Assembly (NCBI GenBank): GCA_017457285.1
Contig: JAFTHT010000053.1
Coordinates: 1 to 39,710, forward strand
Direction of reading: 5' to 3'
DNA: 39,710 nucleotides
From: Oscillospiraceae bacterium
GTDB lineage: Bacteria > Bacillota > Clostridia > Oscillospirales > Oscillospiraceae
How positions within the stretch are numbered: the stretch's first letter is position 1; each line of letters opens with the position of its first letter. Below, piece after piece: positions 33,033 through 39,710 of the stretch. The notes beneath the pieces were generated by a model. The model did no database searches. It was not told the DNA's origin and was given only the letters and a program-made list of their open reading frames with translations. A program made the position numbers and the translations under genes.

Positions 33033-33559
33033 CATTGGCAAGTAAAATCACCCTGGCTCGGGTAGCGATGATTCCTGCGTTTATGGTTTTCATGTATCTC
33101 AGCGGCGGCTGCCCTGGGCTGTGGATGTGGATTGCTCTCGGAGTGTTCATCGTGGCCAGCCTGACGGACTTTGTGGATGGCCAAATCGCCAGAAAGTGCA
33201 ATCAGGTCAGCGATTTCGGCAAATTCCTGGACCCGCTGGCGGATAAGCTGCTGACCATCGCCGCCATGTGTATGTTCTGCGAATGGGGCCAGATGCCCGC
33301 CTGGGCGCTGATGATTGTGCTGACCCGTGAATTTGCCGTTACCGGACTGCGTCTGGTGGCTGTGGGCAAGGGCACCGTCATCGCCGCCGGCTGGAGCGGC
33401 AAGGTCAAGACCTTCAGCACCATGGTAGGTCTGTGCTTCATGATGGCCTTCCCCTGCATCGGCTGGCTGTGCTGGACGGTGGTGGTGATGATTGTGGTCA
33501 CCACGGTCTATTCCGGCATTGAATACTTCGTCCAGAACTGGAAATGCCTTTGGGATTAA
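33029..33559 (+). CDS. pgsA: CDP-diacylglycerol-glycerol-3-phosphate 3-phosphatidyltransferase PgsA
   Basis: PgsA makes phosphatidylglycerol phosphate, the committed step to phosphatidylglycerol, from CDP-diacylglycerol. The 176-residue membrane protein has the complete CDP-alcohol phosphotransferase motif: D50-G51, A54-R55, G64, D68 and D72, preceded by D47. Several hydrophobic helices surround it. The ATG at 33029 overlaps the rimO stop (ATGA), with GGAGGAAGAG upstream. The in-frame open region back to 32972 lies within rimO and is ignored. It is the last gene of the run, and a strong terminator follows at once. rimO-pgsA adjacency is usual in Bacillota. Confidence 0.95.
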   Translation: MTLASKITLARVAMIPAFMVFMYLSGGCPGLWMWIALGVFIVASLTDFVDGQIARKCNQVSDFGKFLDPLADKLLTIAAMCMFCEWGQMPAWALMIVLTREFAVTGLRLVAVGKGTVIAAGWSGKVKTFSTMVGLCFMMAFPCIGWLCWTVVVMIVVTTVYSGIEYFVQNWKCLWD

Positions 33560-33560
33560 A

Positions 33561-33600
33561 AAATGGGTGCGTTGCAAATCACTTTGCAACGCACCCATTT
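33561..33600. terminator. bidirectional terminator between pgsA and the YfhO-like gene
   Basis: Two perfectly complementary 18-nt arms (33561-33578 and 33583-33600) enclose TCAC. T runs follow on both strands. Both converging genes end within a few bases of the arms. Confidence 0.95.
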
Positions 33601-33602
33601 TT

Positions 33603-36545
33603 TTATTGTTGTTTTTTGCGTTTGGACTTTTGAATGATGACCGGAACAAAAATGCATCCCAGGAACACCACCAGGCAGCTGATGGATACCAGCAAACCGA
33701 TGGTATAGGCGGAATTTTTATAGCGGAAAATGACGTTGTGCTGTCCCTTGGTCAGCTTCAGGGCCATCATGCAATCGCCCACCAGCACAGCCTCCACTTC
33801 TTCGCCGTCCACCTCGGCTACCCAGTTGCCGTCGTAGGGGATGGAGGTGTACATCAGACCATCCCGGTTGCAATCGATGGTACCCTCAATGCGGGTATTG
33901 GAGAAATCGGTAATATCCAGGGTGGAAGCATTGAGAATATCATAGCCCTGGCGGAAAACCTCGTCATTGAGCAGCGCCGGACGAATATCCACCACACCGT
34001 TGGTGGTATTGCTGTTGCAGACGATATCCAGGTAAACCACATCCCCGGGCTCCACCTGGCAGATGGCCAGCGTTTGCCGCAGACTCATGGTTTCCTTAAA
34101 TAGCTTTTCGTTGTTTTTGTACACCGTAAAGCTGTTGCGCTTATACAAATTCAAATCCAGGCACAGCAAACCGGCGTCCTTCATGGTGTAGGTGTAGCGC
34201 AGGGTGGCGGCATTGCTTCCGGTGGAGTATTTGGTCCAACCGGAGGTGTATTTGCTGACAATGGTCAGGCTCTTGGAGCCGGAAATGGTCAGCGTATTGC
34301 TGTCCAAAAAATTCCAAACATTTTGTTCCAACCCGGTGGCCAGCTTAAACAGGATGTTCTGCTTCATGAAGCTGTTGTAATTTTCGCCACCATCAATTTT
34401 TTCGAGGGTGGCCTCTTCAAGGGACGGCTCAGCCAGGAAGCCCAGGGGCAGATAAGCATTGTTTTCCAGCAGGACAGTGTTGCCGCTGCTGTAAACGGTG
34501 TCGAAATAGGCGTTATCCTCCACATTTCCTTCCCGCTCCAGCATATACTTCAGGTTCAGAAACAGATTCGCCACCGGAGAGGCTTCTTCGAAGCAATAGC
34601 GGTTATAGGTGTTCTTTGCACCATAGCCCAGGGCCCGCATGAACTCCGTGATCCGGACATTGGCCGAGCTGGTGAAGGTGGAGATGCCATTGTAGCCATT
34701 GATGGCACCGTCGTTCAGGGTCTGGGAGTGGGTTGTCTCAGCCCGGTAGAAGTCGGAAAACTTCTCCCGTTCCTGCATATAGCGGATTGCGGAGGCGGAA
34801 TCCTCGGTGCCCATGGGATAATTTGTGACGGTGGTGGCAGGGAATTCCGTGGCAAAATTGGCCAGATTCAGCAGCAGCTCCAGGCTCATAATAACCGAGA
34901 GGATAATGGCAGACTGCCGTCTGCGCCGGGAATCCCGCACCGCATGCTCCCCGGACAGCCCCTTTTCCACAGCGATAAAGGCCAGGATTCCCAAATACAG
35001 CACCAGGAAAATCGTATTGAAAACCACAAAGACCAAATCGGTGATCTCGTTGCTGCAGCTCATGATAAAGAAGGAAAATGCTGCCGCAATTATCAGCTGC
35101 CACAGCTCAAACCTGTCCCGAATCAACCAGGCCCGGTAAGCCATATACAGCATCACGAAGCTGAACAGGAAGCTGAACCGGTAGGGAATCATGTTGGTGA
35201 AGTGGAATCCGTGCCAAATGTAGTCCAGCTGCCGCAGGATGAAGCTGAGCATGAACAGCAGCAGCAGACCCAGGGAGCAGAGCTTGTCCCGCAGCTTGAC
35301 GCCCTTGGCGGTGAGGAAAAGGAAAGCCAGGGCAATGGAGCCCACGCCGCAGTACAGGTTGGGCAGACCTTCCTTGAAGGTAGGCACCAAACCGGCACCG
35401 GTGTTGCCGGCTACCTGACGCATACCCTCCAGAATCGGCGGGAAGGATTCAAAGAACGCATTGAGCCAGTGGCCCATCAGGGTCAGCAGACCGGCGCCAT
35501 CGGCTTTAGCGGTCTTGTAGACCTCCCAGGCCTCCTTGGCGCTGGCGCACAGATCCGCGCTGACAATGTTCAGGGCGAAATCCTCCGGGAACAGATTCAC
35601 GCTGGATTGCGTATTTTGCAGCGCAGCCAGGGCCGGCAGCTCCAGCACGGCGGTCATGCCGATGGCCAGAATAGAGAACAGAGCAATCCGCCCCAAATCC
35701 AAAGCAAACCGCTTGATGCCCGGGAACCGGCAAATTTCATAGCAGATAAACAGCAGAAGAATAAAAATGCAGGTAAAGAATCCGATATAGTAATTGGCAA
35801 ATACCGATAGGAACAGGGCGATGGTATAAAGGATAAATTTCTTATCCCGCAGCAGGGAAACGGTACCCAGTGCCACCAGCGGCAGCAGCGCAAAGGTATC
35901 CAGCCACATCACGTTCCACTGGTAGGCCAGCGCCCAGGCGCACAGGCCGTAAAACGCGCCGAAAATGGAGATGGAGTAATCGTTGACCCGAAACAGCTTC
36001 TTCAGGAACAGCGCGAAAAACAGACCGGCCAGACCCAGCCGCACGGGCATCAGGATGGCAAACAGCTCCAGCGTCATGCTCTCGGGGACCAGGACGCACA
36101 GCAGGTTCAGGGGAGAGGACAGGTAGTAGGAAATCAGTCCCAGATAATCCATACCCATGCCCACGCTCCAGTTGAACAGGAGGGAGTCGCCGCTGAGCAG
36201 CGCCCGCCGGAATTCCACGAAGAAGGGGTAATACTGGTGGTATTCGTCGGAATAGAGGATGGCCTTGGTATCGCCAAAGGGCTCATACTTCCCCAGGAAC
36301 ATGATGGCCAGCATCCCCAGGAAGGGAATCAGGAAGGCCAAAATCAGCGGACCGGCGGGGAATTTCAGCTTCGGGCTATCAAGTGTGATGGGCTCGGCGG
36401 TTGGGACCGGGATTACCGGTTCTATAGAGTCGGGCTGTAGCGGAACGTCGATATCTGCCGGCTCTGCGGGGGCAAAGGTTGAACCACAGAAAGGACAGAA
36501 AGTGGCGTTCTCTTCCAGCTCAGCGCCGCAAAGGGTGCATTTCAT
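33603..36545 (-). CDS. YfhO-family multi-pass membrane protein with N-terminal zinc ribbon
   Basis: YfhO-type proteins are large polytopic envelope proteins implicated in glycosylating lipoteichoic acid or other polymers with lipid-linked sugars. The 980-residue product starts with a zinc ribbon (C3, C6, C17, C20), then a Pro/Glu-rich linker (about 25-60), about 13 hydrophobic segments (about 67-560), a long extracytoplasmic region (about 565-935), a final helix and a basic tail (KSKRKKQQ). YSDEYHQYYPFF near residue 100 and NWSVGMGMDYLG match the acidic loop expected in such transferases. The cytosolic ribbon is an addition to the Bacillus-type protein. AGGAG precedes the ATG; promoter and terminator are its own. 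Confidence 0.85.
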   Translation of the reverse strand: MKCTLCGAELEENATFCPFCGSTFAPAEPADIDVPLQPDSIEPVIPVPTAEPITLDSPKLKFPAGPLILAFLIPFLGMLAIMFLGKYEPFGDTKAILYSDEYHQYYPFFVEFRRALLSGDSLLFNWSVGMGMDYLGLISYYLSSPLNLLCVLVPESMTLELFAILMPVRLGLAGLFFALFLKKLFRVNDYSISIFGAFYGLCAWALAYQWNVMWLDTFALLPLVALGTVSLLRDKKFILYTIALFLSVFANYYIGFFTCIFILLLFICYEICRFPGIKRFALDLGRIALFSILAIGMTAVLELPALAALQNTQSSVNLFPEDFALNIVSADLCASAKEAWEVYKTAKADGAGLLTLMGHWLNAFFESFPPILEGMRQVAGNTGAGLVPTFKEGLPNLYCGVGSIALAFLFLTAKGVKLRDKLCSLGLLLLFMLSFILRQLDYIWHGFHFTNMIPYRFSFLFSFVMLYMAYRAWLIRDRFELWQLIIAAAFSFFIMSCSNEITDLVFVVFNTIFLVLYLGILAFIAVEKGLSGEHAVRDSRRRRQSAIILSVIMSLELLLNLANFATEFPATTVTNYPMGTEDSASAIRYMQEREKFSDFYRAETTHSQTLNDGAINGYNGISTFTSSANVRITEFMRALGYGAKNTYNRYCFEEASPVANLFLNLKYMLEREGNVEDNAYFDTVYSSGNTVLLENNAYLPLGFLAEPSLEEATLEKIDGGENYNSFMKQNILFKLATGLEQNVWNFLDSNTLTISGSKSLTIVSKYTSGWTKYSTGSNAATLRYTYTMKDAGLLCLDLNLYKRNSFTVYKNNEKLFKETMSLRQTLAICQVEPGDVVYLDIVCNSNTTNGVVDIRPALLNDEVFRQGYDILNASTLDITDFSNTRIEGTIDCNRDGLMYTSIPYDGNWVAEVDGEEVEAVLVGDCMMALKLTKGQHNVIFRYKNSAYTIGLLVSISCLVVFLGCIFVPVIIQKSKRKKQQ

Positions 36546-36579
36546 GGTGCATTCTCCTTAGTGATATAGTCATGTGTGT

Positions 36580-36608
36580 ATTTTACATTATGAACGATGG
36601 AATGTCAA
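36580..36608 (-). promoter_or_regulatory. sigma-A promoter of the YfhO-like gene
   Basis: On the minus strand a perfect TTGACA (36603-36608) and TAAAAT (36580-36585) are 17 nt apart. The start lies about 28 nt before the start codon. Confidence 0.87.
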
Positions 36609-36628
36609 CATAAACCAAATAGCATACA

Positions 36629-36659
36629 ACAAAAAGGACGCGGCGCATAGGCCGCGTCC
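36629..36659 (-). terminator. Rho-independent terminator of the PH-domain gene
   Basis: GGACGCGGC (36636-36644) and GCCGCGTCC (36651-36659) form a 9-bp GC stem 7 nt after the stop codon, followed on the minus strand by TTTTTGTTG. It insulates the YfhO-like gene downstream. Confidence 0.9.
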
Positions 36660-36666
36660 CGGGACA

Positions 36667-37062
36667 TTAAAGGTCGTCCGGAAGGTCATCAGGTTCGTCG
36701 TATTCAGAGGACATAATCTCGCCCACCCGCATCCGGCGTTTGATTTTCATTTCCTCCACCTGCTTGTGGATGATTTCTTTCACATCCATAGGTTTTTTGA
36801 TATTCTTCAGCAGAAGGGTCGGCTGGGTCTTGTCGGAGGAAACGATGGATACCGTACCCACCCCAAAAATCCGCTGCCACAGGCTGCGCTTGGTGGTGAT
36901 ATCCCGGACCCGGTACAGCAGCATCTCATCATCCCGGATACTGAGCAGTCCCACGGACAAAAACAGACGGTCCCCGCTGAGGGCATAGCGGGTAAAGCTC
37001 AGGGGCATACCCATAAACCGCTTCCGGTCAGTCCAGATGTAATCACCTTTTTTGAATCCCAT
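36667..37062 (-). CDS. bacterial PH-domain protein (bPH2, YdbS/YdbT-like)
   Basis: This is a 131-residue soluble protein made of one bacterial pleckstrin-homology-like domain (about 5-100: GDYIWTDRKRF, YALSGDRLFLSVGLLSIRDDEMLLYRVRDITTKRSLWQRIFGVGTVSI). An extended helical and acidic tail follows, ending DEPDDLPDDL. bPH2 domains usually occur in membrane proteins such as YdbT; this one has no membrane segment, and the function is unknown. I choose the ATG at 37062, 8 nt behind AGGAGG; upstream in-frame codons to 37098 overlap the promoter. It is monocistronic. Confidence 0.82.
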   Translation of the reverse strand: MGFKKGDYIWTDRKRFMGMPLSFTRYALSGDRLFLSVGLLSIRDDEMLLYRVRDITTKRSLWQRIFGVGTVSIVSSDKTQPTLLLKNIKKPMDVKEIIHKQVEEMKIKRRMRVGEIMSSEYDEPDDLPDDL

Positions 37063-37089
37063 GGTAAAAACCTCCTGTGTTTTTTCTTT

Positions 37090-37118
37090 ATTGTACACAC
37101 TTCGCAGACAAATGTCAA
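37090..37118 (-). promoter_or_regulatory. sigma-A promoter of the PH-domain gene
   Basis: On the minus strand a perfect TTGACA (37113-37118) and TACAAT (37090-37095) are 17 nt apart. The palindromic repeat element begins only 9 nt upstream of the -35. Confidence 0.87.
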
Positions 37119-37126
37119 GGTGTGGG

Positions 37127-37304
37127 GAATGATTGTTTAGCGCATGAACCTACAATTCTGTCATCCTGAGCGAGCGTCAGCGAGTCGAAGGATCTACGCA
37201 CTACATTACCCTGAAACATATCGATCCTGCGTAGATCCTTCGACTCCGCTTCGCTTCGCTCAGGATGACATACATCTTACCGTTACTCCGCTAAACGATC
37301 ATTT
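37127..37304. repeat. composite palindromic repeat element downstream of spoIVA
   Basis: Two nested inverted repeats fill the gap between the PH-domain gene and spoIVA. The outer arms (37127-37142 and 37289-37304) match at about 14 of 16 positions. The inner arms, about 41 nt each (37160-37200 and 37228-37269), are near-complementary and begin TCATCCTGAG and end in AGGATGAC, around a roughly 27-nt centre. No protein is encoded inside. The inner sequence is of the kind dispersed in many copies in clostridial genomes. The right outer arm touches the spoIVA stop codon, so the transcript would end in a very large hairpin that may act as terminator or stabiliser. Confidence 0.75.
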
Positions 37305-38766
37305 ACAAAATCAGACAAATCAACCCGCTGGCGCCTTCGTTGACGATTCTGGTCAGACTGCCCCGGAATTTGGCCCGGACATCCTCCGGTGTCCGCAGCA
37401 GCTTGGTCATCAACCCCTCCTGAATCAGCTCGTAGACGGATTTTCCGAAAATATTGCTCTGCCACAGCTGCTCCCGCCCCTGGCCGGAGAGCCGGTCGAT
37501 CAGATCCTGGGATTGCTTTTCGTCCCCCACCATGGGATTGATCTCCGTGTCGATGTCCACCCGAATCATGTGGATGGATGGGGCACCGGCCTTCAGCTTG
37601 ACCCCATAGGCGCTGCCCTTATGGAGAATCTCCGGCTCCTCCAGGGTCATTTCCCCGGCGGTGGGCATGACGATGCCGTAGCCGGTGGATTTGACGGCGT
37701 TCAGCGCATCGGAAATTTTGTCGTATTCCTGCTTCACCTGGGACAGCTCCGCCAGCAGCGCCACCAGCTGGGCATCATTTTCGATGGGCATCCCGGCCTT
37801 GCTGCTGAGAATTTCGTAAAACAGCGCCTCCGGGAATCCCAGACAGCAGGACACAGTCCCGGTGGCCAGATCTACATCCCGAACGGAAAAATCCAGCACC
37901 TGCTCCAGATCCTTCAGAGAGGACAGGGTAGGGCAGGCCTGACCAAGGGTCTGAATCTGCTCCGCCCGCTGCAAAAGAGCCTCGTAGAGCGCCGCCTTCA
38001 CCGGATGCTCCGGCTCCAGCGCATCCATCCACCGGGGCAGATAAATCCGCAGCTCCTGCATGGGGAAATTGTAAAGCAGCTCCCGCAGCAGCTCGCTGAT
38101 GAGGGCGCTGTCCAATGCCTGGCAGTCCGCGATGGCCGCATCCACCCCAAATTGATTTTTCAGCATGGCCTTGACGCTGGCTGCCGCTTCACCGCCGGGA
38201 TTGCGGCTGTTGATAATGACCAGGAAGGGCTTCCCAGTGGCCTTCATGTCCGTAATGGCCCGCTTTTCGGCGGTGATGTAGTCCTCTCGGGGGATATCCG
38301 TAACGGTGCCGTCGGTGGTCACCACGATACCGATGGAGCAATGCTCCTCCATGACCTTCCTGGTGCCCAGCTCTGCCGCTTCAGTCATGGGAATCTCGTA
38401 GTCAAACCAGGGGGTGGTCACCATCCGGGGGGCACCGTTTTCTTCGGCTCCAACGGCCCCCTCCACCATGTAGCCCACGGAATCGATCATCCGCACCCGG
38501 AGCTTTGCGGTGCCGTCGGGGGAGATTTCTACCGCCTCCTCCGGCACGAATTTGGGCTCCGCGGTCATAATGGTCTTGCCGGAGCCGCTTTGGGGCAGCT
38601 CATCCCGGGCCCGCTCCTTGCGGTAAGGGTCGTCGATGCAGGGAATCACCAGCTCCTCCATAATTCTTTTGATTAAGGTAGACTTTCCCGTGCGCACCGG
38701 CCCCACCACGCCGATGTAAATGTTGCCCCCGGTCCGGGCGGCGATATCCTGATAAATGTTTTCCAT
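37303..38766 (-). CDS. spoIVA: stage IV sporulation protein A
   Basis: SpoIVA is an ATPase that polymerises on the forespore outer surface as the basement layer of the spore coat and is also needed for cortex assembly. The 487-residue protein is of normal length. It starts MENIYQDIAARTGGNIYIGVVGPVRTGKST with Walker A GPVRTGKST, then MIDSVGYMVEGAVG and the IGIVVTTDGTVTDIPREDY and LVIINSRNP segments of the GTPase-like N-terminal domain. Middle and C-terminal domains follow, ending ASGLICLIL, a tail thought to aid polymer anchoring. AGGAGG is 8 nt before the ATG at 38766; the frame open to 38892 crosses the sigma-E-like promoter. Its presence argues for an endospore former. Confidence 0.96.
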   Translation of the reverse strand: MENIYQDIAARTGGNIYIGVVGPVRTGKSTLIKRIMEELVIPCIDDPYRKERARDELPQSGSGKTIMTAEPKFVPEEAVEISPDGTAKLRVRMIDSVGYMVEGAVGAEENGAPRMVTTPWFDYEIPMTEAAELGTRKVMEEHCSIGIVVTTDGTVTDIPREDYITAEKRAITDMKATGKPFLVIINSRNPGGEAAASVKAMLKNQFGVDAAIADCQALDSALISELLRELLYNFPMQELRIYLPRWMDALEPEHPVKAALYEALLQRAEQIQTLGQACPTLSSLKDLEQVLDFSVRDVDLATGTVSCCLGFPEALFYEILSSKAGMPIENDAQLVALLAELSQVKQEYDKISDALNAVKSTGYGIVMPTAGEMTLEEPEILHKGSAYGVKLKAGAPSIHMIRVDIDTEINPMVGDEKQSQDLIDRLSGQGREQLWQSNIFGKSVYELIQEGLMTKLLRTPEDVRAKFRGSLTRIVNEGASGLICLIL

Positions 38767-38793
38767 AACCCAGCCTCCTCGCGGTTTTACTGT

Positions 38794-38822
38794 AGGGTAT
38801 GTCCCGGCGGGGGAGAATAGAA
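38794..38822 (-). promoter_or_regulatory. sigma-E-like promoter of spoIVA
   Basis: On the minus strand CATACCCT (38801-38794) resembles the sigma-E -10 (CATACAnT), and TTCTATT (38822-38816) resembles the -35 (ATATT core), with 14 nt between. The start would fall about 20-25 nt before the spoIVA codon. spoIVA is a known sigma-E target in Bacillus, and no sigma-A promoter is visible here. Confidence 0.65.
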
Positions 38823-38885
38823 CCCTGCGCCACAAGATGCGGTGGTTTTGTTTGAAAAAAATCAAAGATTTTGTGAAAATAATGT

Positions 38886-38914
38886 TTGACAAATTGGAAC
38901 TTAGCCTATATAAT
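38886..38914 (+). promoter_or_regulatory. consensus sigma-A promoter of yceD-rpmF
   Basis: TTGACA (38886-38891) and TATAAT (38909-38914) are perfect consensus hexamers with a 17-nt spacer, 28 nt before the likely start near 38921. This is the strongest promoter by eye in the window, fitting a ribosomal protein unit. Confidence 0.95.
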
Positions 38915-38948
38915 ATGTAAGCACGACTGTGGAAAAGGAGGGGATACT

Positions 38949-39449
38949 ATGCTCTTAGGGCTTTCCAAGATCATTGATCGCCCCGGCGCATCGGTTCCGT
39001 TTTCTACTGCAGTCGATTTGAGTGATCTTCGCTACGGCATCAGCTACCCTGTCACCGAGCCCGTCCGGGCAGAGGGGCAGGTGCGCAATACCGCCGGTGT
39101 GCTGGTGATGACCGGGTCCATCGAGACCACCATCCACGGCACCTGCGACCGCTGCGCCACGGCTTTCGACCGGGAGATTCAGTTCCCCATCGATGTGGTG
39201 CTGGTCACCGAGCTGTGTAACGAAGAGAACGAAGATGAATGGGTATTCCCTCTGGAGGGAGACAGCGCCGACTTGGAAGACATCGTCCGGACGGTTTTCG
39301 TCCTGAACCTGGATTCCAAGCTGCTGTGCAGTGATGATTGCAAGGGCCTCTGCTGCGGCTGCGGCAGAAACCTGAACTTCGAATCCTGCAGTTGCCAGAA
39401 GGAGCTCGATCCCCGATTTGCTGCTTTGAAGCAGCTTCTTGAGAAGTAA
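38949..39449 (+). CDS. yceD: DUF177/YceD family protein
   Basis: This is a 166-residue protein of the YceD family, almost always encoded directly before rpmF. In plants the homologue is linked to 23S rRNA accumulation, but the bacterial role is not settled. Visible features are GTCDRCATAF (near residue 60) and the C-terminal cysteine-rich LLCSDDCKGLCCGCGRNLNFESCSC, the family hallmark and a likely metal site, followed by DPRFAALKQLLEK. The ATG at 38949 follows AAAAGGAGGGG. The frame open to 38886 would start inside the promoter. It is 48 nt from rpmF with no terminator between. Confidence 0.93.
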   Translation: MLLGLSKIIDRPGASVPFSTAVDLSDLRYGISYPVTEPVRAEGQVRNTAGVLVMTGSIETTIHGTCDRCATAFDREIQFPIDVVLVTELCNEENEDEWVFPLEGDSADLEDIVRTVFVLNLDSKLLCSDDCKGLCCGCGRNLNFESCSCQKELDPRFAALKQLLEK

Positions 39450-39497
39450 ATCCAAAACAAAAGCTGTTAAAAGCAGTTCGACCAAGGAGGTGTCACC

Positions 39498-39683
39498 ATG
39501 GCTGTCCCTAAGTGTAAAGTGTCCAAGGCCCGCCGCGATAAGCGCCGTGGCTCCAACTGGAAGCTGTCCGCTCCCAGCGTGGCTGTTTGCCCCAAGTGCG
39601 GTGAGCCCGTCATGCCCCACAGAGCTTGCAAGGCTTGCGGCTCCTACAATGGCCGTCAGGTCCTGGCCGCCAAGGCTGACTAA
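39498..39683 (+). CDS. rpmF: 50S ribosomal protein L32
   Basis: This is a 61-residue ribosomal protein with the invariant start [17 protein letters not shown] and a zinc ribbon of two CxxC pairs (C31/C34 and C44/C47), the zinc-binding form. AAGGAGGTGTCACC precedes the ATG, a strong ribosome binding site. It is co-transcribed with yceD from the consensus promoter. In many Bacillota plsX or fabH follows, but the window ends 27 nt after the stop. Confidence 0.98.
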   Translation: MAVPKCKVSKARRDKRRGSNWKLSAPSVAVCPKCGEPVMPHRACKACGSYNGRQVLAAKAD

Positions 39684-39710
39684 GGCAGGAAAAGCGGAAA
39701 CGCAGAGGAA

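Noticed and set aside
37160-37269. The inverted repeat as a CRISPR unit or insertion sequence
   Set aside because: There is only one pair of arms, no regular spacers, no cas genes and no transposase frame between the arms.
37144-38676. Open frame of about 510 codons antisense to spoIVA, starting in the repeat
   Set aside because: spoIVA on the other strand has full-length conserved motifs and a start with AGGAGG; this frame is its shadow.

Overview
The window looks like chromosomal DNA of a fairly GC-rich, endospore-forming Clostridia bacterium (Bacillota), most likely of the Oscillospirales type. This is inferred from the gene set: spoIVA, whiA, an OmpR-family two-component system, ECF transporter core genes, DUF1292, DUF1385, YceD-rpmF, a ClpE-like ATPase, strong AGGAGG ribosome binding sites and sigma-A promoters with 17-nt spacers. 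It is gene dense. I see no prophage, insertion sequence, CRISPR array, tRNA or rRNA gene.

Layout. (1) 1-2340, minus strand: the ribosomal/secretion operon rpmG-secE-nusG-rplK-rplA, reading off the left edge, with a strong promoter and two structured leaders. (2) 2422-4154: tspO-like gene, ruvX, and a TauE/SafE-type permease encoded as two overlapping half-genes. (3) 4206-6888, minus strand: DUF1292 gene, a 6S RNA ending in a strong terminator, then a membrane-anchored parvulin-type foldase (PrsA-like). (4) 7056-16299, plus strand: a tightly packed run of class A penicillin-binding protein, an rRNA-methyltransferase-like protein, ecfA1-ecfA2-ecfT, truA and a ClpE-like unfoldase. (5) 16413-18631, minus strand: a second, closely related PrsA-like foldase, this time a lipoprotein, and two small envelope proteins. 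(6) 18805-24637, plus strand: a four-cluster ferredoxin-like protein, murB, whiA, dnaE. (7) 24692-33559, plus strand: a calcium-loop lipoprotein, response regulator, histidine kinase, DUF1385 protein, prmC, recA, recX, rimO and pgsA, mostly overlapping or nearly so, closed by a bidirectional terminator. (8) 33603-38822, minus strand: a zinc-ribbon/YfhO membrane protein, a PH-domain protein, a palindromic repeat and spoIVA with a sigma-E-like promoter. (9) 38886-39710, plus strand: yceD (DUF177) and rpmF.

Themes. Much of the window concerns the cell envelope: peptidoglycan synthesis (PBP1, MurB), export and folding of secreted proteins (SecE, two PrsA-like foldases), phospholipid synthesis (PgsA), YfhO-type glycosylation, several lipoproteins and a membrane sensor kinase. 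The rest is translation and its modification (L1, L11, L32, L33, TruA, PrmC, RimO, the RlmI-like enzyme) and DNA replication/repair (DnaE, RecA, RecX, RuvX).

The observations I consider most worth following are: the two PrsA-like paralogues with different membrane anchors, lying as direct repeats about 12 kb apart on either side of the PBP-to-Clp operon; a terminator whose 3' arm is also the ribosome binding site of the next gene; the cysteine cluster inside the extracytoplasmic part of the class A PBP; the lipoprotein-response regulator-kinase trio; and the composite palindromic repeat behind spoIVA. I did not find a convincing wholly new defence or mobile system. Most genes here are core functions in modestly unusual arrangements.
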